Shown: positions 34,245 to 46,900 of the stretch, piece by piece
Layout of the letters: each line of letters begins with the position of its first letter
Position numbering within the stretch: position 1 is the first letter of the stretch
Source of the DNA: Favolaschia claudopus
Lineage: Eukaryota > Basidiomycota > Agaricomycetes > Agaricales > Mycenaceae
NCBI GenBank assembly: GCA_037176885.1
Contig: JAWWNJ010000126.1
Coordinates: forward strand, 372,001-436,000
DNA: 64,000 nt
Direction of reading: 5' to 3'
Program-made: the position numbers and the translations under genes
The notes under the pieces: generated by a model
What the model was told of the DNA's origin: nothing
Databases searched by the model: none
What the model saw: the letters and a program-made list of their open reading frames with translations, nothing else

Positions 34245-35606
34245 ATGACCTCTGAGGCAGACCTGCCCTTCGAGCTATATTCAAAGATATTTATGCACTC
34301 TCTGCCTGCCAACGGCGTCGCACGTCCTAATCCTCACGAATCCCCCCTTCTTCTGCTCCAAATTTGCCGACGATGGCGCACCATCGCACTGGCGACATCG
34401 AAACTTTGGGATTCACTATTCATGGAATATCGTCACGAACCCGGGTACGAAGCTGTCTCGCCTTTTGCTGTGCACTCCACTGCTGCACTCATGGACCTGT
34501 GGCTTACCCGCTGCAATGGACACACCTTATCCCTTACCCTCCGGTCCTACAAGTACCCGGAATGGACTGCACAGCTTCCACGTGGACTGTTGGACGTTTT
34601 ACAGAACAGATTTTCCCGCTGGAAACATCTAGAGATACATCTCCCTTGGCAAGACTTCTTGGATCTCGGAAATTTCAACGGTTCCCTCTCCGCGCTCCGA
34701 AATCTTACTATCCTGGTCATTGACGGTGTAGTTCCGTCCGTCTTTGACTGCGAAACATCACTCTGTACAAAATCCCCTCTTCTTGCGATACTTCGTTTTG
34801 GAAACTTATTCCAAAGCGTCCCGCGCCGGCTCCTCACTTCGGTGGCAGCAGCATCGTCTAATTTAACCACCTTGCAATTGGAATCGTTCGACCCATCTTG
34901 CCCTCTTGCCGTCTTGGATCTATTTCCTCGTCTTCGTCAGCTCATATTTCGTTATATTGGGCACCGATCTGAAGATGTAAATAACCATGCGCCCAAAGCC
35001 GTTGTGGCTCGTGTCCTCTCGTCTCTGTACATTGAAGGATATCTCGGCGACATGCTCCAACACATCTCCGCCCCTTCACTGCGTCATTTCGGCGTAAATG
35101 TCTACGATGAGTATAGCTCCCATGCAGCTATCTCGTTCATCTCGCGTTCACGATGCACACTTCACCGCCTATCCCTTTGTGCGAGCACCCAGACAATATC
35201 CCCGACTCTCTTACGATTAGGGGAAAAAGTGTCTAGACTCGACCTTCTTAACTTTGCATTCAAAGCACAGGCAACTGGCGCAGTGTGGACATTACCTCTT
35301 CCGCACCTTCCACGTCTCGAGAATTTGTCTTTATTCTCGAGAGACGGATCCGCCGATGTGTTCAATGAAATATTCAGATTGTTGGACGCCCATCGGAAAT
35401 CATTATGGCGCGTACACATAATTCTTCAGCCCATTTCCGAAGGTGACCACCCCGCCGTCCTCCCCGAAATTGAAAAACTTGTAAATGGTCTTCACCATTT
35501 CGTCGAAGACGCAGGCATGCGCATCACGCTGCAAACTCCGCACTTACAATGGCCGGATGAAGATGCGGTTGAGTTGAACATGGTTGACATGCAGCTAAGT
35601 AAGTAA
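34245..35606 (+). CDS. F-box-like protein
   Basis: A 453-residue protein read from ATG 34245: MTSEADLPFELYSKIFMHSL then LLLLQICRRWRTIALATSKLW, the standard mushroom F-box-like block including the W-x-x-I-A and LW signature. Leu-rich segments follow (LSALRNLTILVIDGV, SSNLTTLQLESF, LPRLENLSLF). It is probably a substrate receptor for an SCF ubiquitin ligase. The frame is open upstream to 34092, but only from a GTG, so I start at the first ATG, which also puts the F-box at the N-terminus. The end QLSK overlaps an AGTAAGTAA string, so a last tiny exon cannot be excluded. Confidence 0.82.
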   Translation: MTSEADLPFELYSKIFMHSLPANGVARPNPHESPLLLLQICRRWRTIALATSKLWDSLFMEYRHEPGYEAVSPFAVHSTAALMDLWLTRCNGHTLSLTLRSYKYPEWTAQLPRGLLDVLQNRFSRWKHLEIHLPWQDFLDLGNFNGSLSALRNLTILVIDGVVPSVFDCETSLCTKSPLLAILRFGNLFQSVPRRLLTSVAAASSNLTTLQLESFDPSCPLAVLDLFPRLRQLIFRYIGHRSEDVNNHAPKAVVARVLSSLYIEGYLGDMLQHISAPSLRHFGVNVYDEYSSHAAISFISRSRCTLHRLSLCASTQTISPTLLRLGEKVSRLDLLNFAFKAQATGAVWTLPLPHLPRLENLSLFSRDGSADVFNEIFRLLDAHRKSLWRVHIILQPISEGDHPAVLPEIEKLVNGLHHFVEDAGMRITLQTPHLQWPDEDAVELNMVDMQLSK

Positions 35607-36857
35607 AACTCGCAATCTTTCACCTGATTTTCCTTTGGCTGCGGGCTTTTGATTGATTACGGTGCAGGCTACAATGCTTTCCCGCCGTACGAACCAGTAC
35701 CTTGGAGTATATATCAGTGAATATCGAGTCGACTTTGAATTCCGGCAGAGTCTTTGTTTTCGGCGCGCGAATGGGTCTTGTATAAATTGTCCGCATCTGA
35801 GATAGGTCATTCTTGCCAAGGAATTTAATACACGTTAAACTACTCGGTGCAGTTTCTGTGTGTAAGGATTCCCTTTTTCGGTTTGCAAGCGTTTGTTTGC
35901 TTGCATGATTGCATCAAAATTTGAAACTCCGCTCGTCTCCTGAGTCCTTCGCACCACCACCTCACTATCGCAGAGTTCATAGGCTTCCTCAGCGCTTAGC
36001 TCATTGCTGTATTCGCTTACACCATACATCAGCGGTAGAGCCTTGAGTCTCATGTTCGTCCGCTTTCTTGCCGCTAAGCTGCAAGCAGCCGCTTTCCCTG
36101 GAGCTCAGGCTTGACACGTCACGACTCACGACTCACCATGCATGCATCGTCGACACGGATCTCTCGGATTCTAATGCTTCCCAGGGCCCGCGAAAGCGGT
36201 GACTCGCCAGCATGCGATGAAACGAATGAAAAGTTACTTTCGGACAGTCGGAACGCTCTAGCCATTCAGCATCATTAGTCTTACTACATCTGCAGCTGCT
36301 TGATGGTTCATTTCGAATTTCGATTGCGAGGCACCTCCATTCCGGGAGTCTCGAGGACCTTCACTCCTGTAAGTATCTGTGGCCGTGGCAGCTCGATCTT
36401 GTGCGGAAGTGGAGTTGTACCTCAAAGCGCTGTCTCTCTGTAGGTGTTCTAGGCGATCATACCCATAGGGCTCCCATGGCCGGAAATTTCACTTCCCGAC
36501 ATCAATTGTGCTGTACCTCCTTCTCCCGCGAACTGGATCGACCTGCCCTGCCGGCTCGGCGCAACAACTGCTTGGTGAGGGAATGGAGCTCGCAACTCAT
36601 GCGGTCCTTCTTCACATTCCCAGCAACTACACATCTCCGTACTATCGCCATGCCTCGCGTGTACCCGCGTCGACAGCTAAGTTATCTTCCCGATCCATCA
36701 AGATTGAGATGATCACCCAGCACCCCCGGATCGATGCATTATATTGAATGTCCGCCACATCGCAGTGCCTCCGTTGCTCACCGACGTCGGTGCTATTTAT
36801 CTTGAAACTGCGAATGCAATCCAGCGTGCTTTCCTGCCGCCTCCCTCCCTTTCCCCT
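35607..36857. other. Intergenic, no gene seen
   Basis: About 1.25 kb. Short frames on both strands (35595-35819, 36401-36712, 36642-37193) have no recognisable domain, and the last is a shadow of the gene beginning at 36858. Confidence 0.4.
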
Positions 36858-38356
36858 ATGGATTCCGCGTCCATTGCAGAGACTCTCCAGATATTCCAGA
36901 CTCTCAAATATATTACCGGTGAGCGCTATTATTTCAATCTTCCAACGCCCCCTCGAATTTGAATTTCTGCAGCCGCCATCTTCATCCTCCTCGTATTCGA
37001 CCACTTTCTTACAATCGGGCAGGAAGTGAAGACTATCTGGGGGAATTCGACCGTGCGCCTGCATTCTAAAGCGGCGTTTGTGATCAATCGGTATCTCACG
37101 GAGAGTGTCACGGCGTATGTGGTGTACAGTGAGCATCGAGTATTCAAATTCTTGGATGGAAGGGGGCTGACTTGATGGACGATTTTCATCCATAAGTTTT
37201 TAGCGGAACCTCGACGACTTTGAATACACCTGTGAGTCTGCATGTGAATCGGAGCCGTTGCAATGTTGAGTTGAAGTTTCGTGCAGTCGTAGGTCGCCGG
37301 GGAGCTTTTCACAGCGAGGAGAAATTAATTTTAGCATATACATCTTCCAGATGCCAGCGATTCATCTGGATATACGGCGTGATATGCATAATCTCCGGAG
37401 CCATCTCACATTGCAAGTACTCTCTTCATCTCTTCAAAAAAAAATCCCTCTCTAAAATAATCCAATCTGACTTTAAATTTGTAGTCGTCGTTCTGATCCG
37501 CGTATACGCCCTATGGGACCGCAGAGCAAACGTTGCCCGCCTATTAGTCTCGGTCTTCGGGATTTGCATCAGCACTACAACAATCCTCGGAATATTTGGT
37601 GCCATTTCGATGCAACGTAGCGTGTTCACTGCATTTCATTCATTCAACATTGTTATTCATATTCAAGCCTGATCAATCCAGGACAGCTCACGTATAGCGA
37701 ATCCCTCCGGACCTGTGTTTTTGGTACGAAACCGAAAACAATTATCGCTATGCTGGCGGTTTTGGTGGGTCTTCGCTTGATTTACCCAGCATTTTTCCCC
37801 CTCTTTGACCGTTCACCACAGTCGGTGTTCGATTTGTTCTTAGCTGTGCTGGTGGTGTTCAACGCAATGGATCGGCCGCGGCTGACTCATGTCGAACTTG
37901 TGTCGGGATTACAAACTGACGGGCTGGGCCTCTTCCTGGTAATTGAATGTCGCTGATTGAGCTCAGCTTCGTAGACTGATAGATTCTTTGCCTTCTCCCT
38001 TAAAGATTCTCTGGTGTTCGTCAAATGGTTTATCAACGGTTCGATAATTGCAAATAATGTTCAAATCACAGGTCTCCGTCTGGCAGATGTGATCATCTCT
38101 ATCTTCAAACCCGTACGTCCGTCGCCTCCGTCTTCCCTGCCTTTAATTCAACTTAACTTCTCAGCCGGCGGAGGTATTCGTCGCTATAACGTATAGTGTA
38201 TTCCGTTTCTTTGCCACAACATACTCACCAACATATTCAAATAGCGCGGTTTGGGCGGTATGTAGCATAGTCAACGCACGTCTACACATGCGGCTCGAGG
38301 GGTTGGCTTTGTCGAGGGCCAAAGGAACGGTTGTGATGTTCGAGGATATGATGTAG
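36858..38356 (+). CDS. DUF6533-type multi-pass membrane protein
   Basis: ATG 36858 gives MDSASIAETLQIFQTLKYIT; after a 54-base intron comes AAIFILLVFDHFLTIGQEVK, the signature of the DUF6533 domain (first membrane span ending in D-H-x-L-T...E-V). Later spans are RFIWIYGVICIISGAI, VVVLIRVYALWDRR with LLVSVFGICISTTT, MLAVLVGLRLIYPAFF and FDLFLAVLVVFNAM. The last exon ends LHMRLEGLALSRAKGTVVMF plus EDMM at TAG 38354-38356. Such proteins are very numerous in mushrooms, have about seven spans and no known function. There are around eight exons; borders between 37090 and 37440 and between 38010 and 38280 are approximate. Confidence 0.7.
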
Positions 38357-39028
38357 ACTTTGTAGCTGTAGTTGTATTTACTGTATTAAGAAGTAGGTTA
38401 TGATGAGGAAGAGGTGGATTTAATCAAGATTTAATTACTTAATATCAGCTTTGTATCGTCTCTCGCGTTTGAACTCTGCAGTAGTCACGCAATCCCGAGA
38501 ATTGAGGTTTTCTATCCGCCATCGACTTGATCCTACCTCAATTTCGGCTTCCCTTGCCGTGTTCTTCTTAAATTAACCACTGAAGTCTCGAGCTCGTGTT
38601 GAGCTCGTGTGTCGGTTTCCCGATTCATGAATGACTGTTCAACCGTGATCATACAGATTGAATCACTGAAACGGAAGTTAAGGCGGAGAGCAAGAGAGCG
38701 CACCGCGCGGAGCAATGCGACTCGTACCTATAGATTTGATTCTGATTTAGCACCGAGGACGCCGGAAACACCGCTGCCAGTGGGTGCCATCCAAGCGCCA
38801 TCTGTCTGATGAGCAACACAGTAGTAGTAAGTACTGATGGGAAGGATGTGTGAAGAACGCTGAATTGTTCATCTCTTGCTTGCTCTTGATGAGCTCTCAT
38901 CTAAGTACTGATGCTATAGTCATAACCTCGACGAATGAATACACCTCGATGATGAAGATCCCCTTGAAACCAATCGAATAGACAAGGTTTCGACCAGATC
39001 CAAATACTTCTAGTATCCAAGAATTGAA
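38357..39028. other. Intergenic, no gene seen
   Basis: Lies between two converging 3' ends; AT-rich at 38370-38460. No feature is supported. Confidence 0.4.
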
Positions 39029-40351
39029 TCAAAGCTGCGACCGTACGCGTCTCCGCCCATTCTGCAGTTTGCCATCCACAGCTTCAATCCTCTCACAAAT
39101 TCCCGAAATAACACCGGCGACCTCCCCGGGCCTCTCCTGAAACATCATATGCCCACACCCAATCATCCTCGTCACAGACTTCGCCACCCTCCCCTGCGAC
39201 TCATCGGATATCGAGCCTTGCACTATTTCGGGGAGGAGATGATCTTTCGTTCCCCAAACAACGTGCAGTGGTATCAAGCGGCATATTTCCTGAAATTGTT
39301 CGATGGCGGAGAATTGAGAGAATGTGTCTGGGAAGGATGAGGATTCTTGGTGTTTGGGGCATTTGAGGGTTACGTTGAGATTGGATGGGGTGAGTGTGAG
39401 GCCGTGTGACTGAATATATAGATATTAGAATGTTCGATTTGGTATTGAATGATTGGGTTGAGTCTTGGACGCACCACGAGTAGCCGTAAAACACGCTCAT
39501 CCCAACGGTTCCATGGGAATCGAGACTTGAGCCAACGATGAGCTTCCTCCCGCGATGCCCAGGTATCCGGCCGTTGGCGTGCGGCCTCGCTGAGTTTGAA
39601 GGCCGTCGGCTCGAGGTATCGGTGGTAGATATCTGGCGCTAACATCGCAGGTGCGGTGAGGATCATCCCGACGATGCAAACGACGGAGAGGTCGAGATGT
39701 TTCGTGGCGATGACGCTTTGTTCAGTGTTCAGTAAAATGACATCGATTTAGCAATATCAACATCGCCCACAAAGAACAATTCAAAGCACAGTCGATTTTA
39801 CGACCGAAATTGTACGAAAGAAAAAGAACGAATAAGGATTCAGACTTACCCAGCCGCCGACCCAGCCGAATGTCCCACCACCACAATACGATGCTCGCGC
39901 ACATGCTCCGAGTTCAAAAATCCCGCGATCCCCTCTCCCCACTCCGCTGCCGATACGGCTGGACATTGCCCTCGATCCCGCGCCGCCAACTCGTCTGCGT
40001 TCAAGACCGCTGCATCACCATGATTCTGTCGATCCAGCGACCAGGCCTCACGTACTCGCAGGTGAGGTGGCTTATTTTGTTGGAGGAAGAAGAGCTCGGA
40101 GATGAGAGGTTCCCATTGTTCTTTGTCTGAGGTAAACAACACGCGATATTAGCTTTTAGCGCAGAGGTTCAAAGAGAGGACATACGCGCGCCGATGCCGT
40201 GAAGAAACACGAAGGTGAGGCCTTGAGTGTTAGCGGTTGTGGATTCGGAGGCGGTGTATCGATTGGCGGTCATCTTGAGTGCGCCGCTCCCTGCTGGACT
40301 GATTATGCTGCGCGGGCAATCGAAAACGAATGGGGAGGCGTCGAGTACCAT
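39029..40351 (-). CDS. Alpha/beta hydrolase
   Basis: Four exons read from ATG 40351. Exon 1 gives TQGLTFVFLHGIGA, the strand-3 HG oxyanion loop, and joins to HKEQWEPLISELF. The nucleophile elbow VVVGHSAGSAAG carries the catalytic Ser. Exon 3 has KHLDLSVVCIVGMILTAPAM. The last exon has LHVVWGTKDHLLPE (acid residue D) and MIGCGHMMFQERP (catalytic His). The layout resembles fungal peroxisomal or toxin-biosynthesis-protein-like hydrolases of the AB hydrolase-1 class. No signal peptide is seen. The C-terminal tail RRRVRSQL is basic and not a standard PTS1, though it ends in -QL. The substrate cannot be deduced. Confidence 0.8.
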
Positions 40352-42270
40352 CTGAGTCGTCTTGTCTTTGTAGCTGGCAGGAGGGTGTTTGACGTCCGAA
40401 TCAGCATTATATACTGCTGCTTTCTCGCCAAGCCAATGGTTAGCTTAGGGTGAGGCACAGAAGAACGACCACGACGAACCAAACAGTCCCACGTCTACGT
40501 CTCCATTCAATTTGATCCGGGGCACTATGAAGCTGAAAGAACTTAATGAGTACCAGCCGACGTCGAGGTTGAAATGTTTCACTAACTGATGAGGAGCGAT
40601 GTAGTGTTTTCGTCGATTAGTCTAGGGATGTTCGCGCCTCAGACGAGTCAGCTGAACGCTTGGACTGACACAGGAGGTTGTCGAAACGTATTGAGATTCT
40701 AGCAAATCGATTGAACAAAACGGGGTGATGTGTAAGGAAGGGATGCTCAGAGGCCCGTCAAATAGTTTGCTGAGTATGTTCGCTCATACTCGGTTACAGT
40801 AATGTTTGAGGTTTGTCAATTCATCGAGAATTCGTTTCAGAACTTGACCTGGATGGAAAGCGAAAGAGATCTAAGAACAGGACTCTGAGCTCGGAGTTGT
40901 AGAATTTGTCGAAAGACGAGATGAACGAGGACGGCGCTTGGGGCGGCGGAACCAATTCAACTCCCGAGAGGCTTCGAGACTCAGTGAGCAGCTGAGGTCC
41001 GTCCAACAGAAACAGAAAGCTATGCAGCCAGACTTGGCTGGAAATACGAGATGACGATTCAGGAGGGTGGCGAACAAGCAAAGGACAAGTGAGCGTCGCG
41101 TGGTAACGGAAATTGTTGCGATCATTGATCATGATCGGACCGCGGGAGTGTGCCGCCCAAACATGAGCAAAGAACGCGTCGCCAGGGAAGCAAATATTGG
41201 GAGGGAGGCGTCCTCATTTCGTTCTGATATTCTGGGAATCCGTCGAGCAGTCTTGTATTGTACTCATTGAGTTTGCTTGAACCTTCGTCGGATTCGAGAG
41301 AACAGCAATTTTTAATATTTCTCCAATAAGTATGTCTTACGTGGTTCGTTTTCACTAGGTATAAGCACAAGTTTCCACTTCGACCGAAAGCTTTATGCCA
41401 CTGTAAAGTTGAGACAGCTACTGAAGAGATTTGATTTGCTAGCTACTGTAAAAATTGATTGCGGTGGGTCCAATGATTGTTTATTTTCAACTTCAAGGAG
41501 GCTTGAGCTCAGCCACCCAGGATGTTCGCGCGTGTACTGCCAGCGAAATAAAACACCCGCAGTAATGGGCTTTTTCGGTGAACAGATCTTTGACAGAAAT
41601 GGCTGATCTGAGTCGACTCTTGGTTTATACCGACCACGTTTCAGGGTCCGATTATCGATCACCCTAAATGCATGCATTTCACGAGGTGAACATGAGGGTC
41701 GGTGGTATGCGCCAATATATATGTGCCACTGCCTTTTTTTTGAGAAAATTTAAAGGCGAGGCCCAAGATTGGTGTAAGTTCCAAGTAAGTTCAGTCACCT
41801 CAAGTTCAGGAATTTTGGCGCTTGCCGAATCGGCAATAATTTTTGGCATCATTTCTCAGAAAGAATGTATTGGAGAGAAGTGGGCTACAGATATAGAGAC
41901 AAGGTATACGGTCGGTAAAATTTCCTCTTATGGCGCCTGAAAAGTACAGGGTCGAATTTCACACCGCGGGAGCGCGCAAAAAAGGCTCCCCACAGTTAGA
42001 TTTTAATTTAAGATATTGAGGTACAAAAAAAGGTCCTAATATAGTACTTTGATATCAGAGATAAAAGGCTCCCCAAAAGTTCCCCCGATTAGTCCGAAAC
42101 TTAGATGCAAAACAGGCTTGATCATTTTTTGAGATAAAAAGGTGTGACTTAAGCGGCTCATTTCCGCGCAACTTACGTCGGGTATCAGGGTGCCTGATTT
42201 TTCCTTCTTATCACACATAATAAAGAGTCGTTTTTGAGCCTGATTATTACCTATAAGAAGCTGGGAATTA
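40352..42270. other. Gene-poor, AT-rich stretch
   Basis: No gene supported. A frame at 41668-41940 contains FLRKFKGEAQDWCKF, which faintly recalls a Gag-type block, but this is far too short to claim. Between 41940 and 42240, AAAAGGCTCCCC occurs twice (near 41977 and 42064) with GGCCTGAT/GCCTGAT strings, suggesting remains of a repeat. Confidence 0.35.
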
Positions 42271-42335
42271 GGGCCCAAGATACGGCAAATATCAAGGCTG
42301 AGTAAAAGTGGGCCTGATATTTGCCATGTTAGGCC
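42271..42335. repeat. Strong imperfect hairpin (possible MITE end)
   Basis: GGGCCC-AAGATAC-GGCAAATATCAAGGC on the left is complementary to GCCTGATATTTGCC-ATGTTA-GGCCC on the right, with a loop GTGAGTAAAAGTGG-like in the middle. It could be one terminal inverted repeat region of a small transposon, or a recombination or termination structure. No matching second end was found. Confidence 0.6.
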
Positions 42336-43933
42336 CCCGTTTACCCGTCGTCCGATCGTCCACCGACGGTCGTCCGCTCGATCGTCCGCTCATCGTCGCG
42401 GTACCAGCAATAAGTCAAAGAAAACATGAATTTGTTTCACAATTTAATCTGCATCGATCCCCTACACCACTGACTTCAATCGCGTCCAGCACGCATCTCG
42501 ATCCCGGCTCGCATCCGATACATACTTACACAAACGAATGGACGACGACTGCATCAGCAGCCCCATTCACCATCCACCCTCCCTCCCCTCCGCCCACTCA
42601 CTCAATCCCCCTCACGCTGCACACCCTTCCTCACGAACACGCCGCCGTCGTCGACGCCCTCGTCCTACTACTACTAGCCGCCGCAACCGCCGCCGTCAAG
42701 AACAACAACGTCGAGGATTTTCCGCGACGGCGGCGTAGGCCAAGGTGCAGCTGAGGACAGCGGGGATGGGGATGGTTAAGGTGGAGAGCGGGAAGGTCAT
42801 GCGTGAAGGTTTGCTGCGCGTCTTATTCAGCGGGGTGGGAAGGACGGAAAGAAGAACTCACCACACCCGCGAGCGCTGCAGAGACGTCCTTCAAACAGCC
42901 CTAAAACATGATAGCAAAGTCAGGTGAAGCAGAGTAAAGAAAGATAAGAATGCGTGCCTTGCGAAGACGAAGACGAACGCGGCCACCGTCGTCGTCTACT
43001 TCCGCTGCGGATCTTCCGCACACGAATAGGTTCGTCGTTCCTGAGGGTGCGTGGGGAGGACGTGCGGAGGGGCGGCGGCGGCGGCGGGAAGGCGAGAGCG
43101 GGTGCGGAGGGAGCGAAATGACGAGTTGGAGGTGGGTGGTGATGAGTGGGATGGCGGGTCGGGCGGTGGCTGGGTTAGGGCACTATAGACAGCGGGGTAC
43201 TGGTGGTTTTTGACATAACAACACAACGGCGCAGCGTAACGTATTTAGGCAGCAGAGAAAGTAACGGCAGGGGCGTCGGAGTATGACGGTATTTATCACG
43301 CAAAATTAAAGTACTTGTTGGTCTGTACATTGTGGTTGCAAATCGTACCTTGATCCGTACTCCGTGGTCGGTAAAAGCACAATGATTCGTAGTACGTGGT
43401 GGGAGAGATTGGTTGTTGTGGTTGTTACGAGAATATCTTGGTATGCGCGCAATATGGTCGTGGTTGGTACGTTCAATAGTCGCGGTCTATGTGCGTTGGT
43501 ATCGTTGGTCTCGGCAAGGCTCCGGTGATCAAACCGAAATCAATGCCCTCGATCAGTACATCACGGCCATCAACCTCTTCCAAACTTAACCGACTACTAT
43601 TCTGTCCCGCTACGCCTACCAATGGTTTTACCGATGGTACGTGCTATACCAATGCCGAGATTGCTCCAACTATCTCTCAATAACTTATAGCTTGACTGAG
43701 TCTAGCGGAAATTCGCTTCTCACCCCCTCCCTCGGACCCTCTTTTTTCTCGCTCAAAACTTTGCTCGCTCGTTTGTTTCTAATCCAAGAACTTATTCAAC
43801 AGTGAGTTATAGTAAACTCTTTTATCTTGTCTCTGCTCAATGAGTATCTGTCAGCTCTCTTCGATCTTCCATTGTAGGTGCGTTAATTTTTGTTTATACC
43901 ATTTCATTCGAGGTTTCTTACGCGCAAACATTT
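42336..43933. other. GC-rich tract and left flank of the HECT/integrase element
   Basis: 42420-43240 is GC-rich and Pro/Arg-coding in several frames on both strands without a domain. From 43280 to 43480 there are many GTAC and GTGGT-type short repeats, including CGTGGTCGG at 43363-43371, whose inverse (CGACCACGG) occurs at 52663 on the other side of the gene trio. This may be the element's left subterminal region. Confidence 0.35.
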
Positions 43934-46900
43934 ATGCTCCATAGGATGGCGGATTTCAGTGCGCTCCAAGGCACTTTGACTGCGATAGCTGCGACTCTTC
44001 AGCAGCTTGTTGGCGGTCAATCGGCTTCTGCCTCAGCCCCGCCATCTACTGCTGCGTCTGCTCCTGCTCCACCGGCTCCGGTTCCCGTTTTGCCCACCCC
44101 TTCCGTTGTACCCTATACCAGTGCTCGCGCTCAGGCGCTTCCTCCGTCATCGCAGGGGCATCCTGTTTCAACAGCCTCGATTTCGTCTCATCAACCCATT
44201 CTTGGAATGGCCGGTCTTGGACTCAATCTCTCTGGAAACTCCAACAATGCACGGGTGTCTGGACGAGCTTCGTCGCAGCTTACAGCGTCGCAGATCTCCC
44301 AGACAAACGCTGGACGACAAAGTGCGATTGCTGCGCACTTCCCTCCTCCTCAGAATCTTGCTCCCCGCCGCCGTCGTGGTGCTGCTCAACCAACCCCGAC
44401 GCTCCCGGCTCGTGGCCCGCCCCCGACACTCCTCGAAACCGTTTCATTCGTTGACGCTGCCGGTCTTCGCAACCTGCGTGTACGTGTCAAGATTCTACCT
44501 CATTCGGTACGTTCTTTTTCTCTGCAGTTTCAACCCACCTAATCGGAATTAGACTCTCAACGGCGGCGAGCACGTATTAGCTCGACGCCTGGCTGAATCA
44601 GAAGACCGTTTCCTTTCTGAACACAATCTCGTGCACACCTACGTTGTTTCCGAAACGACTTCCGTCACAGACCTGATTCGCATGACAACCCGGTCATTGC
44701 AGGATGGACCTTACAGATATCGGTTCGGCTCTGCAAACGGCCCTCGGGCTTCCCGGCATCTTCCCCACGAGAATCTTTCCCTATACGTCCTCTCCCTGGT
44801 CAACAAAGGCACTCCGCGCGCGAACGGCGTCAGCTATCTTACCCGATACCCAACCCGGTCAATATGTTGGTCAAGGATTTCACTGCACCTAGAAACCGTT
44901 CGAAATTCGGACATCCTACTCTTTGTGTGGAGCACACGGATGAGGGGAGACCATTTGATCGTTCGTGCAGGTGAGTTTTCTTCGTTTGTACGCCAATTGA
45001 AACTTACTTAATTTGATGCTTTCAGCAATTCGTCACCCGGAAGTTCAGTTCACTGCTGAGGACGAAGGTGTTTGGCCTCGAACCCATTCTTGCCTTTCTC
45101 TTCGCCATTCTCAATACATCGACGAGGCAACCGAAGGTGATTTTGCAGACAGCGACTCCACCGATGCTGTCACTTCGGGTGGGGAACCCGAAGCAGCTAG
45201 CGATGACGAGGATGAGAATATGCCCGATGTTCGGCCATCCATTTCTCAGCCTCATCCGATCGTAAGCGATTCATATATTCTCTTGAACTGCTCACTCACT
45301 TGTTCGAACAGAGCCTCCCCACCCAACGCGCAATTGCGTCAGTTCAAGTGAGTTCAAGTTTCAGAGCTTGATTGGAGCTAATACATAAATGTAGGCCATT
45401 CCTCGCGAGGGATCGCTTCAGGAATTCGGTGTGCCGAGCCGTTTGTTCGCGTCTCCGTTCACACCGCAACCTGGACCGCATCACAATGTTTTCGAGGCCG
45501 CCAATTTCCTACGCGCAGTGGGAGAGCGTGCAAACGGCGGCACTCGTGGAACCCCCTTCGTTGTGGAGGGCACGGATTTGGACTCCATGGTGGCTTCTCT
45601 GAAGAATGCCGTTGGAGAAGCGGTGGACCGTGACGACTTTACCGATATATTGTCTCCGCGCCGTGATTTTCGAAAGTAAGTTTGCTTCTGATTCTTACCG
45701 CTGCTTGCAGAACCTAACCACTTTGAAGGCTACACGAGGACGGAACTTTGCTGTCTACTGGTATCGGGGGTCGAGCGTGAAGTCGTCCATGCGCTGTATC
45801 GATCATTCGCGCAACGACCCGAGAAGTATTTTGTTCCTCGCGAAGGGGGCTGGCACGGAATTGCCACCACTATCTCGATGTCGCAGCGCTTTCTGGTTTC
45901 CGATGTGCGACTCCGTGAGCTGAAAATTCTTGGCGCTGTTTTGATGCTCATGCTGCTGCACGGCATGGCCCCGGATATTGTTTCCCCGGCGTTGTTTCAA
46001 TTCGCATTTCACGGCTGTGATTTGAACGCTCTCACCCATGTTTTTCTCGTCGAATGGTATCCAGTATTGAGTCTCCTCATTGACGACTGGCTTCGTAATG
46101 GACCTACTGGTGATCTGCGGCGTTTCCGCTCGCATTTTGCCACACATCATGATATGCAGGTAACCTCTTTTTTGTTTGCTCGATTCAGACAGTGACCTGA
46201 TTAATGCAATACAGATTGCCACCCTGGAGCAGCTTAACGAGGTTCAACACCAGGCTCTTGGTGCGGATATGCTTTATGTCCCAATTTACGGCCCTCACCC
46301 TCCATCTCACCCCGAGAACAAGTCTGTGTTCAAGGGAATGGAGATGCGGTGCCGGAATGGATTCAATATGTTTGAGGCAAGTTTCTTATCTCCTTCGCGC
46401 AACTGGTTTCTGAGTCTATTTATGTCAGCTTTTTCGTTCTTTCCCTGGCGGAACCGAACGGTTCCTCAGCCAGATATGGGCTTCACGAGTTCAAGATTTC
46501 TCTTCGCTTGAGCCGAATCTCGACATTGTTTGCCCGTCTGCGCGGGATATCGCTCACGCGATGATCAACCTTCCTTCTATCGTCAATCTGACTGCTGTCC
46601 TTCGCGGTTTCTTTTCCCGTACGGGCATACCCTGCCCTGGGCGATTTGAACTTATTAAACCTGCTATTCATCCCATCGTTCCGTTATCTCGCATCGATTC
46701 TCCATCGTTTCGCCCGCAGATGTTTGTATGGGCAGCCACGGGTGCGCCGTGTGTTGAGCTTACACAAGGTGTTTCTGCCGTCTTTGCGCTTCCCAGCAAC
46801 ACCGACTACGATATGGATGAGCGGAAGCGCGCAGCAGGCATGGCAGAGGGCACAATTGCATTCCGCAGCTGCCTTCGATCTGCGTGGCTCCCGTTGTCTC

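Noticed and set aside
41668..41940. Gag-like FKGEAQDW string
   Set aside because: A single short match without capsid or zinc-knuckle context.
42308..43226. GC-rich frames on both strands
   Set aside because: Low-complexity Pro/Arg/Ala sequence, open in several frames at once.
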